This document shows, one piece after another, positions 1 through 8,985 of a stretch of 64,000 nt of DNA. The notes beneath the pieces were generated by a model. It did no database searches and was not told the DNA's origin. It saw only the letters and a program-made list of their open reading frames with translations. The stretch spans positions 124,001 to 188,000 of the forward strand of contig CP168152.1 of the NCBI GenBank assembly GCA_041545745.1. The letters are read 5' to 3'. The DNA is from Stenotrophomonas indicatrix (GTDB taxonomy: Bacteria; Pseudomonadota; Gammaproteobacteria; Xanthomonadales; Xanthomonadaceae). The translations under genes and the position numbers were made by a program. Within the stretch, counting starts at the first letter, position 1, and each line of letters opens with the position of its first letter.

Positions 1-1745
1 GGCCAGCGCGACCCCGGCACGCGCTGGTCCGCCTGCGCGGTAGCCGGTGCGGATGTAGCCAGCCGCTGCGCGGTGGCATCGATCATCGCCTGCCGGTGCA
101 GCGCCGAGGCCTGCTTCGGATCAAACACGTAGCGCCAGTGCGTGCGGTCGCCATACTGCAGGCGCTGCCAACCGGCTTGGCGCGGCCACCAGCCTGCGCA
201 TCGCGCCGCGCCGGTACCGCTGTCGACGATCAGCGGCACGCCCTTGCCGTGTGTGTCGAAGGCTTGCAGCGGCGCCTGCACGCCACACAGCGACTGGCGT
301 TCGCTTGCCCAGGCCAGTGCCTGTGGCGACCATGGGCCTTCGGTACCAGCCTGCGCGCGTGACAAGGTGGCGAACACTGAGCTCCACAACTCGCCATGGC
401 GATCCTCGCGACCGGCCAGTACCCAGCGCCAGCTGTCAGTGATCGGCAGTACCCCGGTTCGACCCTTGCCGACGGCGCGCCAGCCGCCGATGGCCTTGCC
501 GTCGCGATCCCGCAGCAGGGCGCGGCTGTCGTCAGCCTGCAGTGCCAGGTACTCCAGCGCCGGCAGTGCTGCTGCGTGGGACGCGCGGTCCGCTTCTTCG
601 CCATCACCGGTGGGCAGGGTGCCGGCGGCAAGGGGCCCGCGACGTGCCTGCAGCATCGTGGCGTCACCTTCGGCGGGCATCGCCGCGATCTGGCTGCCGG
701 CATCGCCCTGCAAGGGCAGGCCAAGATCGCGCAGGCGTTGCCGTGCGCTGGCCGATGGCGCGCCGGTACTGCGTACCAGCAGGCCAAGGCCGTCGCGCAG
801 GGCCTGGCGCACGGCCGCCATCTGGCCGGTGCCGAGCGCGGCCAGGCTGCGTTCGTCGAGCAGCAGCAGGTCGCTGCGTGCCAGCGTGGACGCGTCCAAC
901 GCCACGTTGCCGTCGCCCAAGCTGAGGCCCGCACCGGTCTCGGCCTGCAGCTGCATGCGGATGCCGGCATCGGTGGCCCAGCGACGCAGGTACTTCAGTT
1001 CGGCGCCCGGTGCGGCAGAACGCACCAGCAGGCGCAGCGGAGCGGCGGCCAGCGTCTGTTGCGGCACCGGCACGCTGTCGGCAACATGGCCCTGCGCATC
1101 CAGCAGGCGCAGCTGGAACACGCTACGGCCTTCGGCGCGGGCGACGCCGCTAAGCTGAACACGGCCATCGGCCGCCAGTGGTGCACGATCGACCACCGCG
1201 CCGGCAGGGTCCAGCAGCTCGGCCTGCGCACGTTCCACACCGCGTGCCTGTGCGTGCACATCGAAGCGCGCACCGGGAGCTGCGTTCGCAGGCGGCTGCA
1301 GAGCGATCCACCCAATGGGTGCAGGGGCTGCCTGCCAGCGCGTGTCGGTGGGCAGTGCGGCATCGCGATCACGCGCGGCCAGGCCGGCACCGACCAGGGT
1401 CACCGTGGAGGACGGATAACGGCGCAATGCGGTGGCCAGGTCCGGCACGCGCGCTGCACCGGCCACGTCCGTTGCTTCCGGCAGCAGCACCTGGGTGGCG
1501 CCGGCCGGCAGTGCACCCGCCTTGTCGGCCTCGGCGCCGATCACCACCAGGCCCGTCAGGGCAACGCGTTGTGATGGCGGCAGCAGGCAGACGTACAGCA
1601 GCGCAGCGGCCGCGGCCTGCAGCGTGAGTACGGCGATCAGATGGCCGCGACCCCGCGTGGGCGAACGCAGCTGGCGCGCACTGGTGACTAGCACGATCAG
1701 CCCCAGCGCGACCGCGATCCATACGTTCAATGCCGGTGTGCTCAT
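1..1745 (-). CDS. membrane-anchored amidotransferase-like protein (3' end off window)
   Basis: Reading the minus strand from an ATG at 1745 gives an uninterrupted frame of about 581 codons to the window edge, so the C-terminus is missing. Two hydrophobic helices lie at the N-terminus (about residues 7-24 and 36-53), followed by a long extracytoplasmic part. The middle (about 290-450) resembles the glutamine-amidotransferase-like fold found in proteins at the end of MoxR/DUF58/BatA clusters, with a stretch like GKGRTGVLPITDSWRW; no catalytic triad can be assigned. The ATG overlaps the stop of the DUF4175 gene by 4 nt, so the two are translationally coupled. The frame follows from the overlap and open length; the function is inferred from context. 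Confidence 0.75.
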   Translation of the reverse strand, partial: MSTPALNVWIAVALGLIVLVTSARQLRSPTRGRGHLIAVLTLQAAAAALLYVCLLPPSQRVALTGLVVIGAEADKAGALPAGATQVLLPEATDVAGAARVPDLATALRRYPSSTVTLVGAGLAARDRDAALPTDTRWQAAPAPIGWIALQPPANAAPGARFDVHAQARGVERAQAELLDPAGAVVDRAPLAADGRVQLSGVARAEGRSVFQLRLLDAQGHVADSVPVPQQTLAAAPLRLLVRSAAPGAELKYLRRWATDAGIRMQLQAETGAGLSLGDGNVALDASTLARSDLLLLDERSLAALGTGQMAAVRQALRDGLGLLVRSTGAPSASARQRLRDLGLPLQGDAGSQIAAMPAEGDATMLQARRGPLAAGTLPTGDGEEADRASHAAALPALEYLALQADDSRALLRDRDGKAIGGWRAVGKGRTGVLPITDSWRWVLAGREDRHGELWSSVFATLSRAQAGTEGPWSPQALAWASERQSLCGVQAPLQAFDTHGKGVPLIVDSGTGAARCAGWWPRQAGWQRLQYGDRTHWRYVFDPKQASALHRQAMIDATAQRLATSAPATAQADQRVPGSRW

Positions 1746-3907
1746 GGCTGTGCCTCCAGCGCGTCGAGGTAGCGCTGCCCCATGACATCGGCTGCACTGC
1801 GTCGCATCACCTGCGGCAGTGGCCGCTGCAGTGCGCGCCACAGCTGCGCACGCAGGCGCTGCCGGCACTCGGCGCAGCCCGGTTCGATGCGCAGTTGCTC
1901 GATGGCGGCAGCCAGGTCCAGTGCATCGGGGAGGAACGCGCTGTTGCGCTGCTGCCAGGCGGCCAGCATGTCCAGGTCGGGCGTGCTGGCATCGTCGCCC
2001 AATCGCTGCCAGGCCTCGACGACGGCCGGGTCAAGGGGCGTGCGCGCGGCCAGCGGCAATGCGCGGCTGGCCAGCCCGGCACGGTCGCCGCTCAGGCGTC
2101 GGCTCTCGTCGATCGGCGGCAGCTCCGGGCCGACGCGCGCCAGGTAGATGCGCTCGGCCTGCTGCACCTGCTTGATGAACGCCAGCGCTTTGTAGGCAAA
2201 CGGCAGCGCCTGCTCGGGGCGCCCCTGGCGCAGCTCGCCCTCGGCCGACCACATCTGGTCCAGTGCCGCCTTCAGCGTGGCGCGCGTCTGCGGGTCAAGC
2301 AGCGTCGCCGCCTCGGCGTGGTCGTGGGTATGCCCGTACTCGGACAGCACGTCGGTGGCGCTGCCGAACACCGGTGGCGTGTCGCTGCCGCTGGCCGCGC
2401 CGCCGTGGTCGTGCCCGTGCTCGTCGTGCGCGCCGGCCTGCGCCTCGTGATCGTGCTCATGCTCGTCATCGTGTGCGTCGGTCGCGGGCGTATCGCTGGT
2501 AGGCAGGTCGCTGGTCGGCGGAGGCTTCGGCGCACCCTCGCTTTCCTCGCCCAGGAACTGGCCGTAGCGCAGGCGCAGGATGCGCTGGTCGACGCCGATC
2601 GCATCGCTGCGCTTGACGAAGGTATCGGCGACCACGCTCCGGCGTTCGCGGATCAACGCCTCGGCATCGATGATGATCTGCCGCTGGCTGCGGAAGTATG
2701 CAGGCAGGGTCTTCTTGATGCGGCCTTCCAGTTCGGCACCGAGCACCGCCTCCGTGCTGGGCAGGCGCAGGATCACGCTGCTGCTGCGGCCGACCTGTGC
2801 TGTCGGCGCGTGGTTGTCGCGCACTTCCAGCTGGGCGATCACATCGTTGCCGGGCTGTGCGCCCAGAGCGGCTAGGTCGAGGGTGTGGGCAAAGCGCCGT
2901 GCCGTGGCCTCGCCGCTGCCGTTGAGGGTCACACTGCGCCGGATGAAGGTGATGTTCTCGCCGCTGCCCTGGGTGGTGGTGATCGACAGCGTCGCCTGCG
3001 GGAGGACGCCATGATCGTCGCTGGCCTCGAAGCGCAGCGCCCACTGCCGCTGTCCGGGGCTGCCCAGCACCAGGCTGGCAGCAGGGTCGATCACGCGCAC
3101 CGTGGGTGCACGGTCGGCGACCACGTCGAGCCGATGCAGGCGGGTGTCGGCCAGCACCGGTTCGCTGACCACGCGATACAGCAGCGGGGTGCGCGCCACG
3201 TCCTGTGCCTGCCACTCGCCGTCGTGCTCGCGCAATGGCAGGCGACGGCCATCGTGGAACTGCAGCCAGGCCTTGCTGGGCTTACGGTCGAAGCGTAGCG
3301 ACCAGGACAGGCGACTGTCGGCGTCGACCTTCGCGTCGAGCGCGTTCTGCGTACGCGTGGGTTGGCCGGTGTAGGCCGGTGCATCGATGCGCAGGCGGGT
3401 GGACTGCAGGCGCAGCGGACCGGCCTTGGCGTTGCTTTGCGGTGTCGCAAGGGCGGCAGTGCGCGGTACCGTGTTGTGCGGCCAACCCAGTGCCAGCACA
3501 GCGACGGCGATGCCGCCGATCCAGCACGCCGCCACTGCCCTGCGCGGCCAGCGTGGTCGCAGCTCGGGGAGATTGCGTTCAAGCGCCGCCAGCACGTGCG
3601 TGCGCTGGCGTTGCTGCAACGGGTTGAGCGCAGCGACATCGGCGAACAGCAGGTCGGCGCTGTCTTCGCTGGCACCACTGGCATCCAGCCTGCGCTGCAG
3701 CCAGCGCCGGTCCAGCTGCCGGGCGCGGGTCGTTGCCACGGCCGCAATGAAGAGCAGGGCCACGGTCGCCACGACGCAGGCGATATCGAAACCGGACAGG
3801 CGCAGCGCGAGTACCGCTGATGCCAGCGCCCACGGTAGGCCCAGCAGCAGGGTGATCGCCGCGTGGCGTCGGCGTGCGCGCTGCCATGCCTGTTGCAGCG
3901 TCTTCAT
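1742..3907 (-). CDS. DUF4175-type membrane protein with His-rich segment
   Basis: 721 residues. Two transmembrane helices near the N-terminus (about 16-36 and 40-60) and a third at about 124-143 leave most of the protein on one side of the membrane, probably the periplasm. The body resembles DUF4175 proteins of MoxR/BatA clusters. Around residues 475-530 there is a His/Asp/Glu-rich stretch (HDDEHEHDHE, HDEHGHDHG, HTHDHAE) that looks like a metal-binding loop. It overlaps the BatA-like gene upstream and the amidotransferase-like gene downstream by 4 nt each. The biochemical role is unknown; a part in the envelope machine run by the MoxR ATPase is inferred. Confidence 0.82.
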   Translation of the reverse strand: MKTLQQAWQRARRRHAAITLLLGLPWALASAVLALRLSGFDIACVVATVALLFIAAVATTRARQLDRRWLQRRLDASGASEDSADLLFADVAALNPLQQRQRTHVLAALERNLPELRPRWPRRAVAACWIGGIAVAVLALGWPHNTVPRTAALATPQSNAKAGPLRLQSTRLRIDAPAYTGQPTRTQNALDAKVDADSRLSWSLRFDRKPSKAWLQFHDGRRLPLREHDGEWQAQDVARTPLLYRVVSEPVLADTRLHRLDVVADRAPTVRVIDPAASLVLGSPGQRQWALRFEASDDHGVLPQATLSITTTQGSGENITFIRRSVTLNGSGEATARRFAHTLDLAALGAQPGNDVIAQLEVRDNHAPTAQVGRSSSVILRLPSTEAVLGAELEGRIKKTLPAYFRSQRQIIIDAEALIRERRSVVADTFVKRSDAIGVDQRILRLRYGQFLGEESEGAPKPPPTSDLPTSDTPATDAHDDEHEHDHEAQAGAHDEHGHDHGGAASGSDTPPVFGSATDVLSEYGHTHDHAEAATLLDPQTRATLKAALDQMWSAEGELRQGRPEQALPFAYKALAFIKQVQQAERIYLARVGPELPPIDESRRLSGDRAGLASRALPLAARTPLDPAVVEAWQRLGDDASTPDLDMLAAWQQRNSAFLPDALDLAAAIEQLRIEPGCAECRQRLRAQLWRALQRPLPQVMRRSAADVMGQRYLDALEAQP

Positions 3908-5025
3908 GGCGCAGCCCTGCGTCGCGCGCTGCTCGCCATCCAGCGCTCAAGCGCGAACAGCAGCACGACCATCAGCAGCAGCCAGGAGGTCGGTTCACGC
4001 AGGGGCGGCGTTGCCGCAGGCAACGTCGCGCGACGTGGCGCCTGGTCCTGCGCATCACCGAGGTGCGGGGTCGATGGCGGTTGCAGGGCCTGCAACAGGT
4101 CGCGCGGCAGGCCGCCATCGCGCAGTGTACGGTTGCGGGCCACGTTCCATTCGCCGGGCAGATGCAGCAGGCGGCCCTGGCCGATGCGCTGCTGCCACAG
4201 CAGCGGTGCATTGTCTGCATCACGCAGCAGGACGGCCGCACCCGCTGGCGGCTTGGCAGCGGTCAGCACCGTGCCGCCCTGCTGCAGCCAGCGCTGCCAG
4301 GTGCCAGGCAGCGCATCGCTGCCGGTCCATACGCCGATCTCGCCGTGACCCGGCAACGCATCGTCGGCCAGGGGAGCCGCAAGCGCTTGCGCGCTCCACG
4401 CGCGCTGCAACGCGCCCAGCCAGTGCTGCGCAGCCGCCGGTGCATCGCTGCGCGTACGCAGGCGTGGTGCCACGGAGGTGCGCGGCGCTGCGGTGACGGC
4501 CAGCGTGTGTGGTTGCCACTGAACCTCGCGCGACAATTGCAGGCGGACGCCATCAAGGCCGGGCAAGGGATCGGGTACGTGTACGGTCAGCGCGGTGCCG
4601 GCGGGCAGCTGCGCATCCAGCTCGCGCAGCAGACTGGGCAGCGAAGCCGAGTCCATCGGCGTGGGCTGGTCGATGGGTGGAAAGCCCGGCGCCAGCCAAT
4701 GCCAGTTGCGCGCATCAGCGTTGCCGCGCAGTGCGGTCGCGTCCAGGCCCGGTGCCACCACCGTCCACGCTGCTGGCACCGGTGCAGGACCGGTCAGCGC
4801 CGGGCGTGCCAGCAGCAGGGCCAATGCGGCCAGCAACAGCAGGCGCACCAGCAACAGCGGCCAATCATCGAAGCGGATGCGTTGGCGCGGTCGTAGCTGG
4901 GCGCGCAGCCAGCGCAGCGCAGCGAAATCCAGCGGCGTATAGGGATGACGACGGGCGAGGTGGATCAGCAGTGGCAACAGCCATGCGGCCAGCGCGGCCA
5001 GGCCCAGCGGGAACAGCAGGCTCAT
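3904..5025 (-). CDS. BatA-domain membrane protein
   Basis: 373 residues. It starts MSLLFPLGLAALAAWLLP, the N-terminal double-transmembrane domain typical of BatA-family proteins, with a second helix at about residues 55-75 (LLLVRLLLLAALALLLARPAL). The central part is a degenerate von Willebrand/amidotransferase-like region. A last hydrophobic segment (WLLLMVVLLFALERWM) lies near the C-terminus. The start was chosen because its ATG overlaps the DUF58 stop by 4 nt (ATGA); an upstream ATG at 5085 lies inside DUF58. BatA proteins work with MoxR ATPases and DUF58 proteins in cell-envelope processes; the substrate here is unknown. Confidence 0.85.
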   Translation of the reverse strand: MSLLFPLGLAALAAWLLPLLIHLARRHPYTPLDFAALRWLRAQLRPRQRIRFDDWPLLLVRLLLLAALALLLARPALTGPAPVPAAWTVVAPGLDATALRGNADARNWHWLAPGFPPIDQPTPMDSASLPSLLRELDAQLPAGTALTVHVPDPLPGLDGVRLQLSREVQWQPHTLAVTAAPRTSVAPRLRTRSDAPAAAQHWLGALQRAWSAQALAAPLADDALPGHGEIGVWTGSDALPGTWQRWLQQGGTVLTAAKPPAGAAVLLRDADNAPLLWQQRIGQGRLLHLPGEWNVARNRTLRDGGLPRDLLQALQPPSTPHLGDAQDQAPRRATLPAATPPLREPTSWLLLMVVLLFALERWMASSARRRAAP

Positions 5026-5918
5026 GCGCCGCCCCTGCGGCCGAACAGCGCCTGCAGCGGCTGATCCAGCGGCTGGTCGAGCCAACCGGTGGCGATGGCG
5101 ATGCCACTGGATTGCAACCGCGACTGCAGCGCGACGCGGGCCTCGGCGAAGCGCTGCAGGTAGTCGGCGCGGATCGCGGCGCCATCACCCAGCAGTTCCT
5201 CGCTCGTTTCCGGATCGCGGAAACGATGGCCTGCGTCGAAGGGGAAATCGCGTTCGTCGGCGGTCAGCACCTGCAGCAGCATCACCTCGCGGCGCGCGCT
5301 GGCCAGCTGCTCCAGCAGCACGATGCCCGCGTCATCGAAACCATCGCCGATGGCCAGCAGCAGATCGCCGGGGCGCACGCGCTCCCACAACGGTCGCAGG
5401 CGCTCGGCGGCCGGCCATCCGCCACGCGCCTGCAGGGCATGCAGTTGCAGGTGCACGCGGTCGCGCTGGCGCGCGCCATGTGCGGCCGGCACCAGCTGCA
5501 GGCCTTCGCCGTCGATGGCCAACAGGCCGAAGCGATCACCCTGCTGCAGCGCCAGCTCGACCACGCAGGCTGCCAGTTGCCGCATGTGATCCAGGCGGCT
5601 GCGAGCCGGTGCCGCGCGGTCGGCCTGGCCCGCCGAGGCAGTGGCATCAAGCAGCAACCAGACGGTGATCGGGCTTTCGCGCTCGGATTCGCGCACGAAG
5701 AAGCGGTCCGAGCGTGCGTACAACTTCCAGTCGATCTGGCGTAGTTCGTCACCGGGTTCGTAGGCGCGGTACTGGGCGAATTCCAGGCCGGCACCGCGGC
5801 TGCGGCTGGCATGCTGGCCGATGCCGCTTGCACCGCTGGCCCGGCGTGGCCACAGCCGCAGCGCACGCAGCCGCGCACGCAGGTCGGGTGGCAGCAGCAG
5901 CGGCGTGCCGGCGGTCAC
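5022..5918 (-). CDS. DUF58 domain protein
   Basis: About 298 residues. The DUF58 signature is clear near the N-terminus (YRAYEPGDELRQIDWKLYAR, then DRFFVRESERE), followed by a vWA-like fold with VWLLLDATASAG and LLLAIGDGFDD. DUF58 proteins are standard partners of MoxR ATPases. The start is uncertain: the frame is open to an ATG at 5972 inside moxR, but the first 14-18 residues from there look like moxR read out of frame. A GTG at 5918, just after the MoxR stop at 5926, is preferred. The 3' end overlaps the BatA gene by 4 nt. Confidence 0.85.
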   Translation of the reverse strand: MTAGTPLLLPPDLRARLRALRLWPRRASGASGIGQHASRSRGAGLEFAQYRAYEPGDELRQIDWKLYARSDRFFVRESERESPITVWLLLDATASAGQADRAAPARSRLDHMRQLAACVVELALQQGDRFGLLAIDGEGLQLVPAAHGARQRDRVHLQLHALQARGGWPAAERLRPLWERVRPGDLLLAIGDGFDDAGIVLLEQLASARREVMLLQVLTADERDFPFDAGHRFRDPETSEELLGDGAAIRADYLQRFAEARVALQSRLQSSGIAIATGWLDQPLDQPLQALFGRRGGA

Positions 5919-5925
5919 CAGTGGA

Positions 5926-6909
5926 TCAACCCGGGAATGGAACGGCCTGCAGCAGTGCGGCGACCACATCATCAGCCCGCTTCTGCTCGGCCTCGGCGGC
6001 GAAGGACAGCAGCAGGCGATGGCGCATCACCGGTGCGGCCAGCGCCTGCACATCCTCGCGGGTGGCGGCGAAACGTCCCTGCAGCAGTGCGCGCGCCTTG
6101 GCGGCCAGCACCAGCGACTGCCCGGCACGCGGGCCCGCACCCCATTTCACCCACTGGTTGATCGCCGCCGGTGCGCCCTCGCCGGGACGGCTGGCGCGGA
6201 CCAGGCGGGTAATCCAGGCCAGCACGTCGGGGCTGACATGCACCTGGCGCACTGCCGCCTGCAGCGCGATCACCGCTTCGGCATCCATCACCTTCGGCAC
6301 GCTTTCAGTGGCGCCGCCAGTGGTTTGTTCGAGGATCTGCCGCTCCTCTTCTTCGCTGGGGTAGTCGACCAGCACGTGCAGCAGGAAGCGGTCCAGCTGT
6401 GCTTCGGGCAAGGGATAGGTACCGGCCTGTTCGATCGGATTCTGCGTGGCCAGCACGAAGAACGGTGCCGGCAACGTGTAGGTCGTGCCGGCGTAGCTGA
6501 CCGTGCGTTCCTGCATCGCTTCCAGCAGCGCCGCCTGGGTCTTGGGCGGGGTACGGTTGAGTTCGTCGGCCAGCAGCAGGTTGGTGAAGATCGGGCCCTG
6601 CTGGAAGCGGAAATGGCGATGGCCGGTACCGTGGTCTTCTTCCAGCAGTTCGGTGCCGAGGATGTCGCTGGGCATCAGGTCCGGGGTGAACTGCACGCGC
6701 CGGAACTGCAGCTCCAGTGCCTGCCCCAGCGAGCGAACCAGCAGGGTCTTGCCCAGCCCCGGCGCGCCTTCCAGCAGGCAGTGGCCACCGGCCAGCAGGC
6801 CGATCAGCAACTGCTCGACCACCGTGTGCTGGCCGACCACGGCGTGGGCGAGCGCAGCGCGCAGATCGTGCAGGCGCGGCAGCAGGGAATCGAGGTCGGG
6901 GGAGGTCAT
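5926..6909 (-). CDS. MoxR-family AAA+ ATPase
   Basis: 327 residues, the normal length for MoxR. Walker A is EGAPGLGKTLLVRSL (about residues 47-61), Walker B is LLLADELNRTPPKTQ (about 112-126), and sensor 1 is FVLATQNPIEQAGTYPL; the C-terminal lid domain is complete. MoxR ATPases act as chaperone-like motors on vWA or DUF58 proteins, and the DUF58 gene follows immediately. The ATG at 6909 sits 13 nt after the stop of the DUF4159 gene, so it belongs to the same operon. Confidence 0.92.
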   Translation of the reverse strand: MTSPDLDSLLPRLHDLRAALAHAVVGQHTVVEQLLIGLLAGGHCLLEGAPGLGKTLLVRSLGQALELQFRRVQFTPDLMPSDILGTELLEEDHGTGHRHFRFQQGPIFTNLLLADELNRTPPKTQAALLEAMQERTVSYAGTTYTLPAPFFVLATQNPIEQAGTYPLPEAQLDRFLLHVLVDYPSEEEERQILEQTTGGATESVPKVMDAEAVIALQAAVRQVHVSPDVLAWITRLVRASRPGEGAPAAINQWVKWGAGPRAGQSLVLAAKARALLQGRFAATREDVQALAAPVMRHRLLLSFAAEAEQKRADDVVAALLQAVPFPG

Positions 6910-6922
6910 GGGCGTGGTCCGT

Positions 6923-7630
6923 TCAATTGTTCAATGCGTACATCACGATGTTGACGCCGAAGCGGGTGTTGTCCTCGGCCAGGAAACGTTTGTTGCGCCA
7001 GTCGTAGTCCCACTCGCAGCCGTAGTCCTTGTTGCTGTAGAGCAGACCGAGCCGACCGTCGACCTCGATGCCTTTCAGGTAGTCGTGTACCAGGTCATCG
7101 CCCCAGCCGTTGAGCTCGAAGCTGGTCGCGGGCGGGCCGTCGGGGAAGCGGAAGAAGCTGCGGTACAGCGCGTGGCTGTTGGGCAGCTTCTGCAGCGCCT
7201 TCGGCCCGAACAGCCGGCCCATCTGCGCCTCGAACGAGGTGGCGAACAGGCCGTCGATATCGTGGTTGCAGTCGTCGACGAAAACAAAGCCACCATTGCG
7301 CACGTAGCGCACGAAGTTCTGCCGTTCGGCGGCGTTGAACTCGACCAGGGTGTGCCCGGCCAGATAGCAGAACGGCGCCTCCAGCATGCGCGGGTCGGCC
7401 AAGGCCACCACGCGTTCCTGCGGGTCCACCCGCAGGGAGGTGTAGTCGATCAGCGAGGTGATCAGGTTGGACGGCATGCGCGCGTCCACATCCCAGTCGC
7501 CGGAGTCGTACTGCAGGCGGGTGAACCAGAAGTCGTAGCGCGAACTGCGCGGGCCTGCCTGCGCCCATGCCGGCAGCGCCGCCGCCGAAGCGGCAGCGGC
7601 CAACCAGCGCAGGCAGGCCCGGCGATCCAT
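6923..7630 (-). CDS. DUF4159 exported protein, probable Tat substrate
   Basis: 235 residues. The N-terminus MDRRACLRWLAAAASAAALPAWAQ is a signal peptide with a paired arginine, plausibly Tat-dependent though not a perfect consensus. The mature part is DUF4159 (YDFWFTRLQYDSGDWDVDAR, later FVFVDDCNHDIDGLF), a family related to the class I amidotransferase fold and usually encoded beside MoxR clusters. Its ATG shares one base with the stop of the TldE-like gene (TGATG), so the protease genes and the MoxR genes are joined here. Function unknown. Confidence 0.85.
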   Translation of the reverse strand: MDRRACLRWLAAAASAAALPAWAQAGPRSSRYDFWFTRLQYDSGDWDVDARMPSNLITSLIDYTSLRVDPQERVVALADPRMLEAPFCYLAGHTLVEFNAAERQNFVRYVRNGGFVFVDDCNHDIDGLFATSFEAQMGRLFGPKALQKLPNSHALYRSFFRFPDGPPATSFELNGWGDDLVHDYLKGIEVDGRLGLLYSNKDYGCEWDYDWRNKRFLAEDNTRFGVNIVMYALNN

Positions 7631-8964
7631 CAGACCGCGTCGGACAACGAGGTAAAGGTGAAATCGCGCAACTTCATCGGCGGAATCATCATCACGAAGC
7701 TGGACTCGTCACCGGCCACGCGCACCGGCTTGCCCAGCTCTTCGATGTTGTTGAGCATGATCACCGGCGATTCGTTGAAGCGGAAGTTCTTCACCGGGTG
7801 CTTGATCTGCCCGTTTTCGATGTAGAAGGTGCCATCGCGGGTCAGGCCGGTCAGCAGCACGGTCTGCGGGTCGACCATGCGGATGTACCAGGTACGGGTG
7901 ACCAGGATGCCCTTCTGGGTGCCGCGCACCAGCTCGGCGGTGTTCTTCTCGCCACCGCTCATCAGCAGGTTGCCGGGCGTGGCCTTGGCGGTCTTGCCCT
8001 GCTTCTGTGCCCAGAAGCGCGAATAGTCGAGGTTGGCGACCTTGCCGTTCTCGATGATGGCGATGCGCTCACGCGGCATGCCTTCGTTGTCCCACGGCAG
8101 CACCGGCGCATCCGGATGCCACGGGTCGGCGTGCATGTTCACGCGCGGATCGTAGACCTGCTCGCCCAGCTTGTTGCCGCCGCCCTTCTTGGACAGGAAG
8201 CTGCGGCCTTCGTCAGCCGAGCGCGCGCTGAAGAAGTTCATCATGAAGCTGATCAGGCCCGCAGCCGCGGCCGGCTCCAGGATCACCGTGTACTTGCCGG
8301 GCTCCAGCGCCTTGGCTTCCTGCGACTCGGTCGCCTTGCGCATCGCGATGCGGATGTCCTGGTCGGCCTTGAAGTCGGCCGCATCCTTCAGGTTGCGACC
8401 CACCCAGCCCGAACCACGGCCGTCTTCAGTGCGCACGGTGCAGGTGTAATCGAAGTTGGTGGTGCGCTGGTAGCCGAAGTTGCCGTTGCTGTTGGCCGTG
8501 GCGTAGAAGCCCTGGCCGTCTTCGAGGAAGCCAGCGGCGATCAGCCCGTTGCCACGGCACGGCGCGATCGAATCGGCGGCGACCTTGGCGCGGAAGGCCG
8601 GATCGATGGCGGCGGTGGATTCGCTGAAGGTCGGGCTGGGGCGGTAGGTCTGCTTGCCGATGGCCGGCATGAACTCCGGGTTCTCCGGGGCCAGGCGGGC
8701 CAGGTCTTCGGCGCGGCGGACCACGCGCTGCAGCGCGGCGTCGTCGAACTCGTTGATCGAGGCGGTGCCCACGCGCTTGCCGAAGGCCACGGTAACGGCC
8801 AGTTCGGTGTTGTCGACGATGCCACTGGTGGAAACATTGTTCAGGGCGAATCGGATGTTGCCGTTGATCGACCCTGCCAGCACGGCGGTGCATTCATCGG
8901 CCTTGGACAGAGCGATGACCTTGTCGAGGATGGCCTTGGCTTGTGCTTCGGTGAAGATACTCAT
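7630..8964 (-). CDS. TldE/PmbA-type protein (non-catalytic partner of TldD)
   Basis: 444 residues of the TldD/PmbA superfamily. It lacks the HExxxH zinc motif of TldD; the equivalent region reads PAAAAGLISFMMNFFSA, as in TldE/PmbA, the subunit that has lost the metal site. In Escherichia coli TldD and TldE form a heterodimeric protease that trims unfolded peptides, such as the microcin B17 leader. This protein begins MSIFTEAQAKAILDK and has no signal peptide, unlike the two TldD genes upstream. It starts 21 nt after the second TldD gene. The Ser/Gly-rich C-terminus (MMIPPMKLRDFTF) is normal for the family. Confidence 0.9.
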   Translation of the reverse strand: MSIFTEAQAKAILDKVIALSKADECTAVLAGSINGNIRFALNNVSTSGIVDNTELAVTVAFGKRVGTASINEFDDAALQRVVRRAEDLARLAPENPEFMPAIGKQTYRPSPTFSESTAAIDPAFRAKVAADSIAPCRGNGLIAAGFLEDGQGFYATANSNGNFGYQRTTNFDYTCTVRTEDGRGSGWVGRNLKDAADFKADQDIRIAMRKATESQEAKALEPGKYTVILEPAAAAGLISFMMNFFSARSADEGRSFLSKKGGGNKLGEQVYDPRVNMHADPWHPDAPVLPWDNEGMPRERIAIIENGKVANLDYSRFWAQKQGKTAKATPGNLLMSGGEKNTAELVRGTQKGILVTRTWYIRMVDPQTVLLTGLTRDGTFYIENGQIKHPVKNFRFNESPVIMLNNIEELGKPVRVAGDESSFVMMIPPMKLRDFTFTSLSDAV

Positions 8965-8985
8965 GATTCTTAGGCTCCTGACCGG

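Noticed and set aside
5926..5972. ATG at 5972 as the DUF58 start
   Set aside because: The extra residues (MMWSPHCCRPFHSR) are moxR read out of frame; conservation begins after the GTG at 5918.
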